From assembly GCF_050908235.1 (NCBI RefSeq), contig NZ_CP194340.1: a DNA stretch of 64,000 nt; one strand, written 5' to 3'. A model generated the notes under the pieces. The model searched no databases and had not been told where the DNA came from. It worked only from the letters and a program-made list of their open reading frames with translations. A program made the position numbers and the translations under genes. This document shows, piece after piece, positions 34,756 through 43,181 of this stretch. This stretch comes from Pseudoramibacter alactolyticus (GTDB lineage: Bacteria > Bacillota > Clostridia > Eubacteriales > Eubacteriaceae). Numbering within the stretch: the stretch's first letter is position 1; each line of letters starts with the position of its first letter.

Positions 34756-35727
34756 ATGGAAAGAACCGTCATTGAATATTTGACGCATTTAGTAAATAAT
34801 TCCCCTTTTACACTTATTCCAGAACTATCAAGTAAACATAACCAATTTTTTCAAATAGATCCCCGTTATGGGAAGGGAACTTTTCGAATTCTTAAATTTG
34901 ACAGTAGCCTAATTCTAATTTTAGTTGCTAATTTTACACCAAATAAAACCATAGAAAAAATAACCGAAGTATCTGAAAAATACTTAGAAATAAGTCAGTT
35001 TGAAACAGAAAGCAGCTCGTTTAGAATTGGCGGTAGAAAGTTAAACAGTGTAGAAAAAGGCATATACTGCTATTTGAATACCGAAAAGAAAACTTACACC
35101 TATTGTGAAGCAAATAAGCCTGTAAAATTTACAAAAATAATCCTAACCAAAAAATATTTTGATACTTTTCTAAAATTAAAGTATGATGATTTTGATTATG
35201 AAAAAAACAAAACTCTTAGTTCTAATTTATTAAAAACTCAAAATTCTCCTCAGCTAAATTTTATATTTCAACAAATAAGAGAATCTCAAGCCGAAGGAAA
35301 AGTTCTCCCTCTGTACTTAGAAAGTAAAGTTATGGAATTACTGTCCATCATCATTTCAAACTTGGGAAAAAAAGAGAAAAATATTTCTGTTGTTCTAACT
35401 AAAAAAGACAAGCAAAATCTTAAAAAGGTAGTATCGGCAATGAAAAAAGACTTGTCCGTCCATATTGACGGTATTGAACTTTCTAAAATCGCTTTAATGA
35501 GTCCTGCACGATTTCAATTAGCTTTCCGCAAGTACTATGGTGTACCTCCGTATGAATATTTAAAAGAATTGAGATTAAATAAGGCATTATTGCTTCTGAA
35601 AAATTCGGAACATAGCATATCTGAAATATCCGAAAAAGTTGGCTACTCACATACGGGACATTTTGCTAAAATTTTCAAATCAACTTATGGTATTACACCA
35701 AGCAAATATAGAAGAACGATATTATAA
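34756..35727 (+). CDS. AraC-family transcriptional regulator
   Basis: A 323-residue regulator with an N-terminal effector domain (1-210) and a C-terminal double helix-turn-helix (about 225-320): IELSKIALMSPARFQLAFRK, then SISEISEKVGYSHTGHFAKI and the closing FKSTYGITPSKYRR. The architecture resembles PchR/YbtA, which activate siderophore uptake when their ligand is present. It is divergent from the ABC pair, so it likely controls it. AGGAGGT precedes ATG 34756. The codon use is AT-rich like the ABC genes, so the three travelled together. Confidence 0.9.
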   Translation: MERTVIEYLTHLVNNSPFTLIPELSSKHNQFFQIDPRYGKGTFRILKFDSSLILILVANFTPNKTIEKITEVSEKYLEISQFETESSSFRIGGRKLNSVEKGIYCYLNTEKKTYTYCEANKPVKFTKIILTKKYFDTFLKLKYDDFDYEKNKTLSSNLLKTQNSPQLNFIFQQIRESQAEGKVLPLYLESKVMELLSIIISNLGKKEKNISVVLTKKDKQNLKKVVSAMKKDLSVHIDGIELSKIALMSPARFQLAFRKYYGVPPYEYLKELRLNKALLLLKNSEHSISEISEKVGYSHTGHFAKIFKSTYGITPSKYRRTIL

Positions 35728-35875
35728 CAATTTAATCGTTATGGGTTTTCATAATAATAAAATTGTTCGTCACCTAAAGTGCTGTTGATACAATACTTAT
35801 TGGCATCTATATGATATGCGTAATCTTATTCTACTAAATAAACGTAAGCAGAAAATGTAATAGAGTGAAATAATT

Positions 35876-35923
35876 ATGAATCGAGAAGTAGATATATATG
35901 TAATACATCAAATGTTAATATAA
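35876..35923 (+). other. Possible truncated ORF remnant, 15 aa
   Basis: A short frame starting MNREVDIYVIHQ lies in the otherwise geneless AT-rich stretch 35728-35990. It could be the remnant of a lost gene at the island edge, or chance. Nothing else coding is visible in this stretch. Confidence 0.2.
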
Positions 35924-36019
35924 ATTATTTAATTATTTGCCGGCTTTCTCTTATTTTATGCATATTTATAATAAAAACGGCGGCAGGTTTTGATGTGACC
36001 CCCAAAAGTTAGACTTTTA

Positions 36020-36056
36020 TTGCGTAACAGATTTTGATATCTGTTACGCAATTTTT
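36020..36056 (+). terminator. Strong hairpin with T-run inside the IS3 end
   Basis: TTGCGTAACAGAT and its complement form a 13-bp stem with a 6-nt loop, followed by T5 on the plus strand. It would stop transcripts entering the element from outside, antisense to the transposase. Confidence 0.7.
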
Positions 36057-36873
36057 ATGCAGCTAAGAGGCTAAGTCTGTATTGCACAGGACTCATCCAT
36101 CCTAGTTTTTCTTTAATTCGTTGTTCATTGTAATATTTTATATATCGTTCGATTTCTGACTTTAATGCCTCATAACGATAGTAAACAACGCCATAATAGA
36201 TTTCCTGCTTAAGCAGACCAAAGAAGTTCTCCATAACAGAGTTGTCATGACAGTTTCTTTTGCGTGACATGCTCTGGAAAATTCTTTCTTCATTGAGACG
36301 ATGCGAGTATGCCTTCATCTGATATGCCCAACCTTGATCAGAGTGGAATGTTCTTCGATATTGGCAATCAGATGTTACTGTAATAGCCTGTTCCAATGCA
36401 TCCATAACATTTTTAGCTGAGGGTTGCCTTGCTATTCCAAAGCTGATAATTTCGCCATTACACATATCCATGAATGGGTCAAGATAAAGCTTGTGCATTG
36501 TCATATGTCCCTTAGAAGCTATCTCATAATACTTAAACTCCGTAGTATCTGTTGTAATCTTTTGGTGTGGGATATGTGTGTTAAATCGTCTCTTTATACG
36601 ATTAGGAGCAACCGTTCCGACTTTTCCCTTGTATGAGCTGTATTTACGGCTCTTGCGAGTGAATGATGTAACCTGTAAACCTAACTTTTGCATTATACGT
36701 TGTCCTTTCTTTTTGTTTACACAGCAGCCCTGATTTCTTAATTCGCCTAGCACTCGGCGGTAGCCATAATCCTTGTGAGTCTCTCTGATTTCAAGAATCT
36801 TCTCCTCGATTTTCTTGTCAGGATCTTCTCTATCAAATCTTTTCTGCCAGTACATATATGTTGCCTTAGGCAT
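36055..36873 (-). CDS. IS3-family transposase OrfB (DDE integrase)
   Basis: A 272-residue integrase region from its first ATG. The catalytic triad is in TTDTTEFKYY, FHSDQGWAYQ and NFFGLLKQEIYYG, with an upstream HTH_21 helper domain (IEEKILEIRETHKDYGYRR). In vivo it is probably made as an OrfAB fusion: its open frame continues upstream into orfA through LRREFKLKDLLSYTG, reached by a -1 slip at the A5 tract 36947-36951. Codons are AT-rich relative to the host. Confidence 0.93.
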   Translation of the reverse strand: MPKATYMYWQKRFDREDPDKKIEEKILEIRETHKDYGYRRVLGELRNQGCCVNKKKGQRIMQKLGLQVTSFTRKSRKYSSYKGKVGTVAPNRIKRRFNTHIPHQKITTDTTEFKYYEIASKGHMTMHKLYLDPFMDMCNGEIISFGIARQPSAKNVMDALEQAITVTSDCQYRRTFHSDQGWAYQMKAYSHRLNEERIFQSMSRKRNCHDNSVMENFFGLLKQEIYYGVVYYRYEALKSEIERYIKYYNEQRIKEKLGWMSPVQYRLSLLAA

Positions 36874-36896
36874 ACCTGTATAAGAGAGAAGGTCTT

Positions 36897-37475
36897 TTAA
36901 TTTGAACTCTCTTCGGAGGCTTTTGATGACGAGCGCCGTTCTCTCATTTTTGCCTCGTCCTCTAAACGCAGCCTCCTCAGTTCTTTTAAAAAGGCATTCT
37001 CTATTCTTAGCTTAAGCAGTTCAGTCTCTAATTCTTTAACATGTTCTGCACTTGTATCAACTATTCTTTCTTCAACTTGCTGAGCTTTAATATCTATCTT
37101 AGGTTTATCCAATGTTTTCTTTCGACCTTTCTTGCGAGGTCTCAAAGCATCAGGACCGGCAGCCCGAAAGCGGTTCACCCAGTTAGCAATCATACTTGGA
37201 TTGCTTATACCTTCTTGAATCGCCAAGTCTTGATATGAAATCTCACTTGATAGATATAACTCTACAACAAAAATTTTCTTTTCGAAAGAGTATTTTGTTT
37301 GTTTACGAGAACGCATTAATCCTTCATCACCGAACGCATTGTATGCTTTAATCCATTTGCGTAGCTGTGAGTCAGAACCCAGTCCATATTTTTTAGAAAG
37401 ATATGGTGTTCCTCCTTTGCCATCCAAATATTCTAAAACAACTTTCTTCTTGAATTCAAAACTATGTTTTGCCAT
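36897..37475 (-). CDS. IS3-family OrfA (HTH protein)
   Basis: A 192-residue protein with two helix-turn-helix units (about 5-55 LDGKGGTPYLSKKYGLGSDS and 60-115 EISYQDLAIQEGISNPSMI), a basic linker (RPRKKGRKKT) and a C-terminal leucine-zipper helix LETELLKLRIENAFLKEL. It binds the element ends and regulates transposition. GGGAGG precedes ATG 37475. The frame reads through A5 at 36947-36951 and stops 23 bp before the OrfB ATG; frameshifting there yields the transposase. Confidence 0.92.
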   Translation of the reverse strand: MAKHSFEFKKKVVLEYLDGKGGTPYLSKKYGLGSDSQLRKWIKAYNAFGDEGLMRSRKQTKYSFEKKIFVVELYLSSEISYQDLAIQEGISNPSMIANWVNRFRAAGPDALRPRKKGRKKTLDKPKIDIKAQQVEERIVDTSAEHVKELETELLKLRIENAFLKELRRLRLEDEAKMRERRSSSKASEESSN

Positions 37476-37574
37476 AAAAATACCGACCTCCCAATCGTTA
37501 GATTTTGGTCTAACTTTTGGGGGTCGGTACATTTTAGGCCTGCCGCCGTTTTTGGCGTTCGGTTGTTTTTTGTT

Positions 37575-38798
37575 TTAGTAGCGGGGCGTTTTGTCTTCGG
37601 GAAGGAGTTTTCCCAGAAGCTCGATGCAGTCGTTGTAATCCATGATGCGTGGCACGGGATAGACCGGGTTGGCCTCGGCCAGGGCGAGACGGGCGAGTTC
37701 GGGGATGTCCTCGACGCGCAGTGCATCAAGCGTTTGGGGAATGCCAAAGCGGCGGTTCATTGCTTCGATTTCTGCGATGAGAGCGTCGGCAAGCTCCTCA
37801 TCGCTGCACTCCGGACCGCCGAGTTCGGCATTATAGGCCAGTTCGGCCAGCTTCTGGGTCGCCACCGGTTTGGAAAAGGCGAGCACCCGGGGCAGGATCG
37901 CCGCACAGGCCAGGCCGTGGGACAGGTTGTAAAGTCCGCCGACGGCGTGAGCGATGGCGTGGACATAGCCTACCATGGCCCGGGTGAAGGCCTTGCCGGC
38001 ATCCATCGCGGCTTCCTGCATGGTCAGGCGCGCATCGAGATCGTCGGGGTCGTCGAAGGCTTTTGGCAGGGCGGCGAGGATGCGCCGGCTGGCATCCAGG
38101 GATTTTTCGCGGACATAGGGCGTGTCGAACAGACCGATATAGGCCTCGACGGCGTGCGTCAGGGCGTCCATGCCGGCATAGGCCGTGACGTCTGCCGGCA
38201 TCGAGCGGGTGAGCTCCGGGTCGAGCACGACGGCCAGCGGACAGAGCTTGGCGTCGGCCATTTTGAGTTTTTTGTGCCGTTCCTCGTTGGTGACGACGGC
38301 GGCGATGCTGGCTTCACTGCCGCTGCCGGCGGTGGTAGGCACAGCAAAAAAGGGTGGCAGGCGGTGCGCCAGCCGAAAGAGGCCGGCCATGCGCTCGATG
38401 GGTTTGTCGTTGGTGATTTTGGCCGCAGTGATCTTGGCGCAGTCGATGGCGGAGCCGCCGCCGAAGGCCACGACGCTGTCACAGAAATGGGACTGATACA
38501 TTTCGATGGCGGCGTACACGTTTTTAAAGGTCGGATTGGGACTGACCCCATGGAAGACGACCGGGACGATGCCGTTTGCCTCCAGGGCATCCAGGAAGGG
38601 GGAGAGCATGCCCGAAGCATAGACGGTGGGTCCGCAGACGACAAGCACCCGGCGGATGCCGGTGGTCGCTATGACTTCGGGGAAGCGGGTGACCATGCCC
38701 GCTCCCTTTAACGTCGGTGGTTCGGGAAATTTCATCAGGGGCAGCGCGACTCGGGCGGTATATTGGGGAAGACGATAAACGATTTTTGGAAGCGTCAT
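37575..38798 (-). CDS. Iron-containing alcohol dehydrogenase
   Basis: A 407-residue type III alcohol dehydrogenase. The NAD-binding motif is VVAFGGGSAIDCAK, followed by AVPTTAGSGSEAS. The Fe2+ ligands are Asp in YAGMDALTHAVEAYIG and His residues in AIAHAVGGLYNLSHGLACA. It interconverts alcohols and aldehydes in fermentation; the substrate (ethanol, butanol or a diol) is unclear. GAGAGG precedes ATG 38798. The terminator that should follow it has been split by an IS3 element, so readthrough toward the transposase region is possible. Confidence 0.93.
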   Translation of the reverse strand: MTLPKIVYRLPQYTARVALPLMKFPEPPTLKGAGMVTRFPEVIATTGIRRVLVVCGPTVYASGMLSPFLDALEANGIVPVVFHGVSPNPTFKNVYAAIEMYQSHFCDSVVAFGGGSAIDCAKITAAKITNDKPIERMAGLFRLAHRLPPFFAVPTTAGSGSEASIAAVVTNEERHKKLKMADAKLCPLAVVLDPELTRSMPADVTAYAGMDALTHAVEAYIGLFDTPYVREKSLDASRRILAALPKAFDDPDDLDARLTMQEAAMDAGKAFTRAMVGYVHAIAHAVGGLYNLSHGLACAAILPRVLAFSKPVATQKLAELAYNAELGGPECSDEELADALIAEIEAMNRRFGIPQTLDALRVEDIPELARLALAEANPVYPVPRIMDYNDCIELLGKLLPEDKTPRY

Positions 38799-38858
38799 GG
38801 TTCACCTCTCAATGCTTTGCAAGCTGAAAAAATAAGATCAGAATTAAAATATTTAATT

Positions 38859-38887
38859 ATTATAACGCAGGCATCGGGGAATGTCAT
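38859..38887 (-). promoter_or_regulatory. Promoter of the iron alcohol dehydrogenase
   Basis: On the minus strand ATGACA, a 17-nt spacer and TATAAT, 60 bp before the start codon. Confidence 0.65.
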
Positions 38888-38994
38888 GAAATAGTTGGCC
38901 TGGCGCCAATGGGAACTTAAGAATTAAGACAACCGCACAAAGCGCTTTGGCGCCGTTGAATAAAGAATACCGGCGAAACCGCCTGACAGCCAAT

Positions 38995-39022
38995 AAAAAA
39001 CCGCTGCGAAAGCAGCGGTTGA
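38995..39022 (-). terminator. Terminator of the aldolase gene
   Basis: On the minus strand AACCGCTGC-TTTC-GCAGCGGTT is followed by T-rich sequence (TTTTATTG), 14 bp after the stop. Confidence 0.85.
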
Positions 39023-39036
39023 TTAAACGCGGATAT

Positions 39037-39921
39037 TCAGAGTGAGGCCCGGTAAATTTGGTCGATGGCCTGCCCCAGCATGTAATTGAAATCGGGGCCG
39101 TTCATCCGACGGGTGAGGCCCTCGGTAAGCGCGCGGGAGAAGCTCGCGATGAGGCCGGGATTTCTCGCCAGGCGTTCGCAGGCATCGTTCCGGGAATAGC
39201 CGCCGGAAAGTGCCACGACGCGCACGACATGGGCGTCGGCCATGATCTTGCTGTATAGCCCGTCGACGCTGGGAATGCTCACTTTGAACATGATCTTTTC
39301 GTCATCGTTCAGATCGGCCAGGTGTTTGTTGATTTCTGCGAGGAGCATGGCTTCGCAGTCGGCTTTATCCGCCGCGTGGATATCGACTTCCGGCTCGAGA
39401 ATCGGCACGAATCCGGCAGCGGCGATGCGGCGGCCAATTTCAAATTGCTGATCGACGATGGCTGCGATGCCCTTCGTGTTGGCCGATTTGATGACCGAGC
39501 GCATTTTGGTGCCGAAAATGTGGCGCGTCTTGGCGCGCGCCAGCAGATCGTCAAGCTGCGGCATGGGCTTCATCAGCTGGACGCCGTCGGCTTCGGCGGC
39601 CAGCCCCTTATCGACTTTTAAAATGGGCAAAATACCCTTTTTGTCCCATAGATAATCGGCGGTGTATTGGCCTTCGATCTGGCGGTCCATCGTATTTTCA
39701 AACAGAATGGCGGCGATGATGTGCTCACGGGTAAACGAGGGACTGGTGATGATGCGGGTGCGCATTTCGTGAATCAGGTTGAACATTTCCTCGTCGGTGC
39801 GGTAGTAGTCCTTGGGAACACCATAGGCCTTGAGGGCTTTGGGCGTGCTGCCGCCGCTTTGATCCAAGGCGGCAATGAATCCCTTGGCCGTTGCCATGCG
39901 TTTTAATTGATCGTCTGTCAT
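39037..39921 (-). CDS. fda: Class I fructose-bisphosphate aldolase
   Basis: A 294-residue Schiff-base aldolase like the Staphylococcus enzyme (about 295 aa). Characteristic segments are GFIAALDQSGGSTPKAL, AAILFENTMDRQIEG, LPILKVDKGL, PILEPEVDIHA and ALSGGYSRNDAC; the Schiff-base lysine is in the MFKVSIPS strand. It splits fructose-1,6-bisphosphate into two trioses in glycolysis and works without metal. CAGGAGG precedes ATG 39921. It has its own promoter and terminator. Confidence 0.94.
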   Translation of the reverse strand: MTDDQLKRMATAKGFIAALDQSGGSTPKALKAYGVPKDYYRTDEEMFNLIHEMRTRIITSPSFTREHIIAAILFENTMDRQIEGQYTADYLWDKKGILPILKVDKGLAAEADGVQLMKPMPQLDDLLARAKTRHIFGTKMRSVIKSANTKGIAAIVDQQFEIGRRIAAAGFVPILEPEVDIHAADKADCEAMLLAEINKHLADLNDDEKIMFKVSIPSVDGLYSKIMADAHVVRVVALSGGYSRNDACERLARNPGLIASFSRALTEGLTRRMNGPDFNYMLGQAIDQIYRASL

Positions 39922-39988
39922 AAATTACCTCCTGAATAGTCCCCGTCAAGGGGCGAGAAAACAAGCGGGAACATTACGCTCCCTTTAT

Positions 39989-40017
39989 ATTCTACAACGG
40001 ATGACAACGCGTTGCAA
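39989..40017 (-). promoter_or_regulatory. Promoter of the aldolase gene
   Basis: On the minus strand TTGCAA, a 17-nt spacer and TAGAAT. The roughly 65-nt leader contains a small CCCC-TTGAC-GGGG hairpin just before the ribosome site. Confidence 0.65.
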
Positions 40018-40124
40018 GCAATCCGGTGTTCGCCGGATGGAAAATTCAGACCCATTAATTTCTTTTACAGAAAGATTTGGCCAGTGCGAAAGCTTTTGGA
40101 TGCCCGACGCCCAAAACCGCGCAT

Positions 40125-40153
40125 TAAAAAAGCGCCGCCGAAGCGGCGCTTGA
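40125..40153 (-). terminator. Terminator of glnN
   Basis: On the minus strand AAGCGCCGC-TTC-GGCGGCGCTT followed by T-run, 11 bp after the stop. Confidence 0.88.
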
Positions 40154-40164
40154 TGGTCAGTTTT

Positions 40165-42279
40165 TTAAACGTAGAAAAGCAGATCCTGATAGATCGGGTA
40201 GGGCCAGTATTTTTTGCCGACGATGATTTCGAGCTGATCGGCGGTTTCCCGCAGCGTATTCATCGCGCCGAGCACCTTAGTGCCGTAAAAATCGGCGGCG
40301 GCCTGCTCGTCGCTGAGGGCGTCGGCCTCATAATTCAGCGTCTCCAGCGTGTCGATTTTCGCGATCATTTGGTCCGTCAGATTTGAGGCCTTGGTGAGAA
40401 TGGTCATTTCGGCAGCGTGATCCACGGGCAGCCCCAGCGCTTTTTTCTGGGTCAGGCCGGTGGAAAGATCGCGCATATAGTCCAGACAGGCGGGGACGAT
40501 TTCCCGTTTGGCGATGGAGAGCATGGTGCGCGCCTCGATGCTGATGGTGTGGGCGTATTCCTCCAGGTGAATTTCCTGGCGGGCCTGCATTTCCTTGCGG
40601 GAATAAATATCGTGCTTTTCCATCAGGTCGAGGTTTTTGGGCAGGCAGTAGTCGGCGAAGGCCGCCGGCGTGTCGGCCAGGTTGGGCAGACCGCGGCGGG
40701 CTGCCTCGGCCACCCATTCTTCGGAATAGTTGTTGCCGTTAAAAATGATGCGGCGGTGCTTGGCCAGCCGATCCCGGAGCAGGGCCTTCAGCTCCCCTTC
40801 GAAATCGTCGGATGATTCAAGAATGTCCGCGTATTCGCCGAGCACCTGGGCCGCGATGGTATTGAGGGCGATGTTCGGCCCGGCGATGGATTGCTGGGAG
40901 CCGACCATGCGGAACTCAAAGCGGTTGCCGGTGAAGGCGAAGGGCGAGGTGCGGTTGCGGTCGGTGGCGTCGGAAACGAAGTTCGGGACAGATTCGATCC
41001 CGGTGTCCATAATGTGGTTGTGGGGGCTTTTGACGTCTTCGCCGGCCAGCTGCTTGAGCGCGCTGTCGAGCTGATCACCGAGGAAGATCGAGATGATGGC
41101 CGGGGGCGCTTCGTCACCGCCGAGACGGTGGTCGTTGCCCGCCGAGGCCACGGTGGAGCGCAGGATTTCCGGATAGCGGTCGATCCCTTCGATCACCGCG
41201 ATGAGGAAGGTCAGAAATTGCAGATTATTTGCCGGATCCTTTCCCGGGTCGAAGAGGTTCTCGCCGGTGTCGGTGGACATGGCCCAGTTGTCGTGCTTGC
41301 CAGAGCCGTTGACACCCTTGAAGGGCTTGGCGTGGAGCAGGCAGGCCAGATGGTGGCGTTTGGCCACGCGGATCAGCGTTTCCATGATGACCTGGTTATT
41401 GTCCGTTGCCAAATTGGTGGTGGAGAATACCGGGGCGAGTTCGTGTTGGGCGGGGGCCACTTCGTTGTGGCGGGTCTTGCTGGGGATGCCGAGAGACCAC
41501 AATTCGTGATCCACATCGCACATAAAGTTGTAAACCCGGGTGCGCAGCCGGCCGAAATAGTGATTGCTCATATCCTGGCCCTTGGGCGCATTGGAGCCAA
41601 AGAGGGTGCGCCCGGTCATGATGAGATCCTGGCGCTGTTTATACATGTCGCGGTCGATGAGGAAATATTCCTGCTCGGCGCCGACGGTAGTGGTCACCTT
41701 TTTCACGTCGGTTTTGCCGAAGAGCTTTAAAATGCGGACGGCCTCGTCAGAGACGGCCTTCATCGAGCGGAGCAGCGGCGTCTTTTTGTCGAGCACTTCG
41801 CCGGAATAAGAAACGAAGGTCGTGGGGATGTAGAGGGTTGTGCCCTTCACGAAGGCGAAGGAGGTCGGGTCCCAGGCGGTGTAACCCCGGGCTTCAAAGG
41901 TCGCCCGCAGCCCGCCGGAAGGGAAGGAAGAGGCATCCGGTTCGCCTTTGATGAGCTCCTTGCCGGAAAATTCCATGATGACCTTGCCCTCGTCGGTGGG
42001 GCTGATAAAGGCATCGTGCTTTTCAGCGGTGATGCCCGTCATCGGCTGGAACCAATGGGTGAAATGGGTGGCGCCCAGCTCCATGGCCCAGTCCTTCATG
42101 GCGTTGGCGACGACTTCGGCCACTTCGCTTTCCAGCGGCAGGTCGTCTTTGATCGTGCGCATCATGCTCTTATAGATATGTCCCGGCAGGCGCTTGCGCA
42201 TCACGGTAATATTAAAGACTTTCGAACCGAACAATTCGATGATGTCGTCCTTCTGGTCTTTGATCATTTCGTCTGGCAT
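40165..42279 (-). CDS. glnN: Glutamine synthetase type III
   Basis: A 704-residue GSIII, the large dodecameric form found in Bacteroides and Clostridia, which condenses glutamate and ammonia using ATP. Family segments include FTHWFQPMTGITAEKHDAF, SSFPSGGLRATFEARGYTAW, VGAEQEYFLID, the metal-site GIPSKTRHNEVAPAQHELAP, GVNGSGKHDNWAMST and GNRFEFRMVGSQQS. AAAAGGAG precedes ATG 42279; a longer frame has no site. No GlnR/TnrA box was searched rigorously. It is monocistronic. Confidence 0.96.
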   Translation of the reverse strand: MPDEMIKDQKDDIIELFGSKVFNITVMRKRLPGHIYKSMMRTIKDDLPLESEVAEVVANAMKDWAMELGATHFTHWFQPMTGITAEKHDAFISPTDEGKVIMEFSGKELIKGEPDASSFPSGGLRATFEARGYTAWDPTSFAFVKGTTLYIPTTFVSYSGEVLDKKTPLLRSMKAVSDEAVRILKLFGKTDVKKVTTTVGAEQEYFLIDRDMYKQRQDLIMTGRTLFGSNAPKGQDMSNHYFGRLRTRVYNFMCDVDHELWSLGIPSKTRHNEVAPAQHELAPVFSTTNLATDNNQVIMETLIRVAKRHHLACLLHAKPFKGVNGSGKHDNWAMSTDTGENLFDPGKDPANNLQFLTFLIAVIEGIDRYPEILRSTVASAGNDHRLGGDEAPPAIISIFLGDQLDSALKQLAGEDVKSPHNHIMDTGIESVPNFVSDATDRNRTSPFAFTGNRFEFRMVGSQQSIAGPNIALNTIAAQVLGEYADILESSDDFEGELKALLRDRLAKHRRIIFNGNNYSEEWVAEAARRGLPNLADTPAAFADYCLPKNLDLMEKHDIYSRKEMQARQEIHLEEYAHTISIEARTMLSIAKREIVPACLDYMRDLSTGLTQKKALGLPVDHAAEMTILTKASNLTDQMIAKIDTLETLNYEADALSDEQAAADFYGTKVLGAMNTLRETADQLEIIVGKKYWPYPIYQDLLFYV

Positions 42280-42352
42280 GGGTTCTCCTTTTGAATCGAA
42301 ACGATGCATCGCTATATCGTTTTTAGAAATCACTTCTGAATTACTTCAGCCC

Positions 42353-42382
42353 ATTATAACCATGGACGGCGGGAAAAAGCAA
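42353..42382 (-). promoter_or_regulatory. Promoter of glnN
   Basis: On the minus strand TTGCTT, an 18-nt spacer and TATAAT, about 74 bp before the ATG. The -35 overlaps the T-run of the upstream operon terminator. Confidence 0.6.
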
Positions 42383-42408
42383 GAAAGGCCGCGAAGAAAA
42401 AACGCGGC
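42374..42408 (-). terminator. Weak terminator after the SDR gene
   Basis: On the minus strand GCCGCG and CGCGGC pair around a 9-nt loop, followed by the pyrimidine-rich CTTTCTTGCTTTTT. Confidence 0.45.
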
Positions 42409-42417
42409 GCCGGCTGT

Positions 42418-43158
42418 TCAAATCCAGCCGCCGTCGAAGGCGATGATCTGTCCGGTGAGATAGTCCGGCATGGCGAGCAGACGCCACACCGCCGCGGCCA
42501 CTTCGGCAGGGGCGGCGAAGCGGTCGGCGGGGATCTCGGCGCGGATGGCCGCGCGCTCCGCTTTGGAGAAGCCGGCGTTCATCGCCGTGTCGATAAAACC
42601 GCAGGCGACGGCGTTGACGGGGATGCGGCTGGGCGCGAGTTCCTTGGCCAGGGCGCGGGTCAGGGCGTTGACGCCGCCCTTGGTGGCCGAATACGCGGCC
42701 TCGGCAGACGCGCCGACCTTCCCCCATACCGAGGAGATGTTCACGATGGCGCCGGTGTCATGACGCAGGAACAGCGGAATGGCCAGCCGGCAGGAGTAAA
42801 AACAGGCCGAGAGATTGGTGGCGACAAGGCGGTCCCATTCATCCAGAGCCATGTCCTGCAGCAGGCCGATGTGATCGGTGCCGGCGTTGTTCACGAGGAT
42901 GTCCAGCCGGTCGATGCCGGCAAAAAGGGCGGCCACCGCTTCGGGGTCGCCGGCGTCGCAGCGCGCGGCGCACACCCGGACGTCGTGGGTTTCGCACAGG
43001 CGCGCAGTCAAGGCATCCAGCTCGGCCATGGCGTCGCGGCAGGTGAGGACGAGATCGCAGCCCTGGGCGGCGAGGGTTTCGGCGATGGCGGCGCCGATGC
43101 CCCGGGAGGCTCCGGTGACCAGCGCCGTCAGATTTTGCGGGTTTGTTGAACGGATCAT
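42418..43158 (-). CDS. SDR-family oxidoreductase (FabG-like)
   Basis: A 246-residue short-chain dehydrogenase. The cofactor motif is VTGASRGIGAAIAE, the structural motif is ILVNNAGTDH, and the catalytic Ser-Tyr-Lys are in ISSVWGKVGASAEAAYSATKGG. The NNAG and closing GQIIAFDGGWI are typical of 3-oxoacyl-[ACP] reductases, but a stand-alone location leaves the substrate open. AGGAG precedes ATG 43158. It is the last gene of a three-gene unit with the radical SAM and EVE-like/nuclease genes. Confidence 0.9.
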   Translation of the reverse strand: MIRSTNPQNLTALVTGASRGIGAAIAETLAAQGCDLVLTCRDAMAELDALTARLCETHDVRVCAARCDAGDPEAVAALFAGIDRLDILVNNAGTDHIGLLQDMALDEWDRLVATNLSACFYSCRLAIPLFLRHDTGAIVNISSVWGKVGASAEAAYSATKGGVNALTRALAKELAPSRIPVNAVACGFIDTAMNAGFSKAERAAIRAEIPADRFAAPAEVAAAVWRLLAMPDYLTGQIIAFDGGWI

Positions 43159-43181
43159 AAAAAAACTCCTATAATTAAAAA

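Larger units (their letters stand above)
35991..37531 (-). mobile_element. IS3-family insertion sequence (IS150-like), 1541 bp
   Basis: The ends are imperfect inverted repeats beginning TG and sharing GACCCCCAAAAGTTAGAC. The element contains orfA and orfB in a -1 relation with an A-rich slip site. The likely target duplication is TTT (35988-35990 and 37532-37534). Both genes look intact, so the element may be active. It lies exactly in the loop of a terminator hairpin. Confidence 0.92.
35973..37553 (-). other. Split rho-independent terminator of the alcohol dehydrogenase gene, interrupted by IS3
   Basis: The 15-nt arm at 35973-35987 (A5 then CGGCGGCAGG) is the perfect complement of 37539-37553 (CCTGCCGCCG then T5). 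Together with TTTTAGG they would form a normal terminator 22 bp downstream of the dehydrogenase stop. The IS3 element sits in the loop, flanked by a TTT duplication, so the arms are now about 1.5 kb apart. Confidence 0.8.

Noticed and set aside
37464..38711. Plus-strand frame of 415 codons over the alcohol dehydrogenase
   Set aside because: The opposite strand holds a complete dehydrogenase with all motifs. The plus frame has no ribosome site and begins inside the IS3 end.
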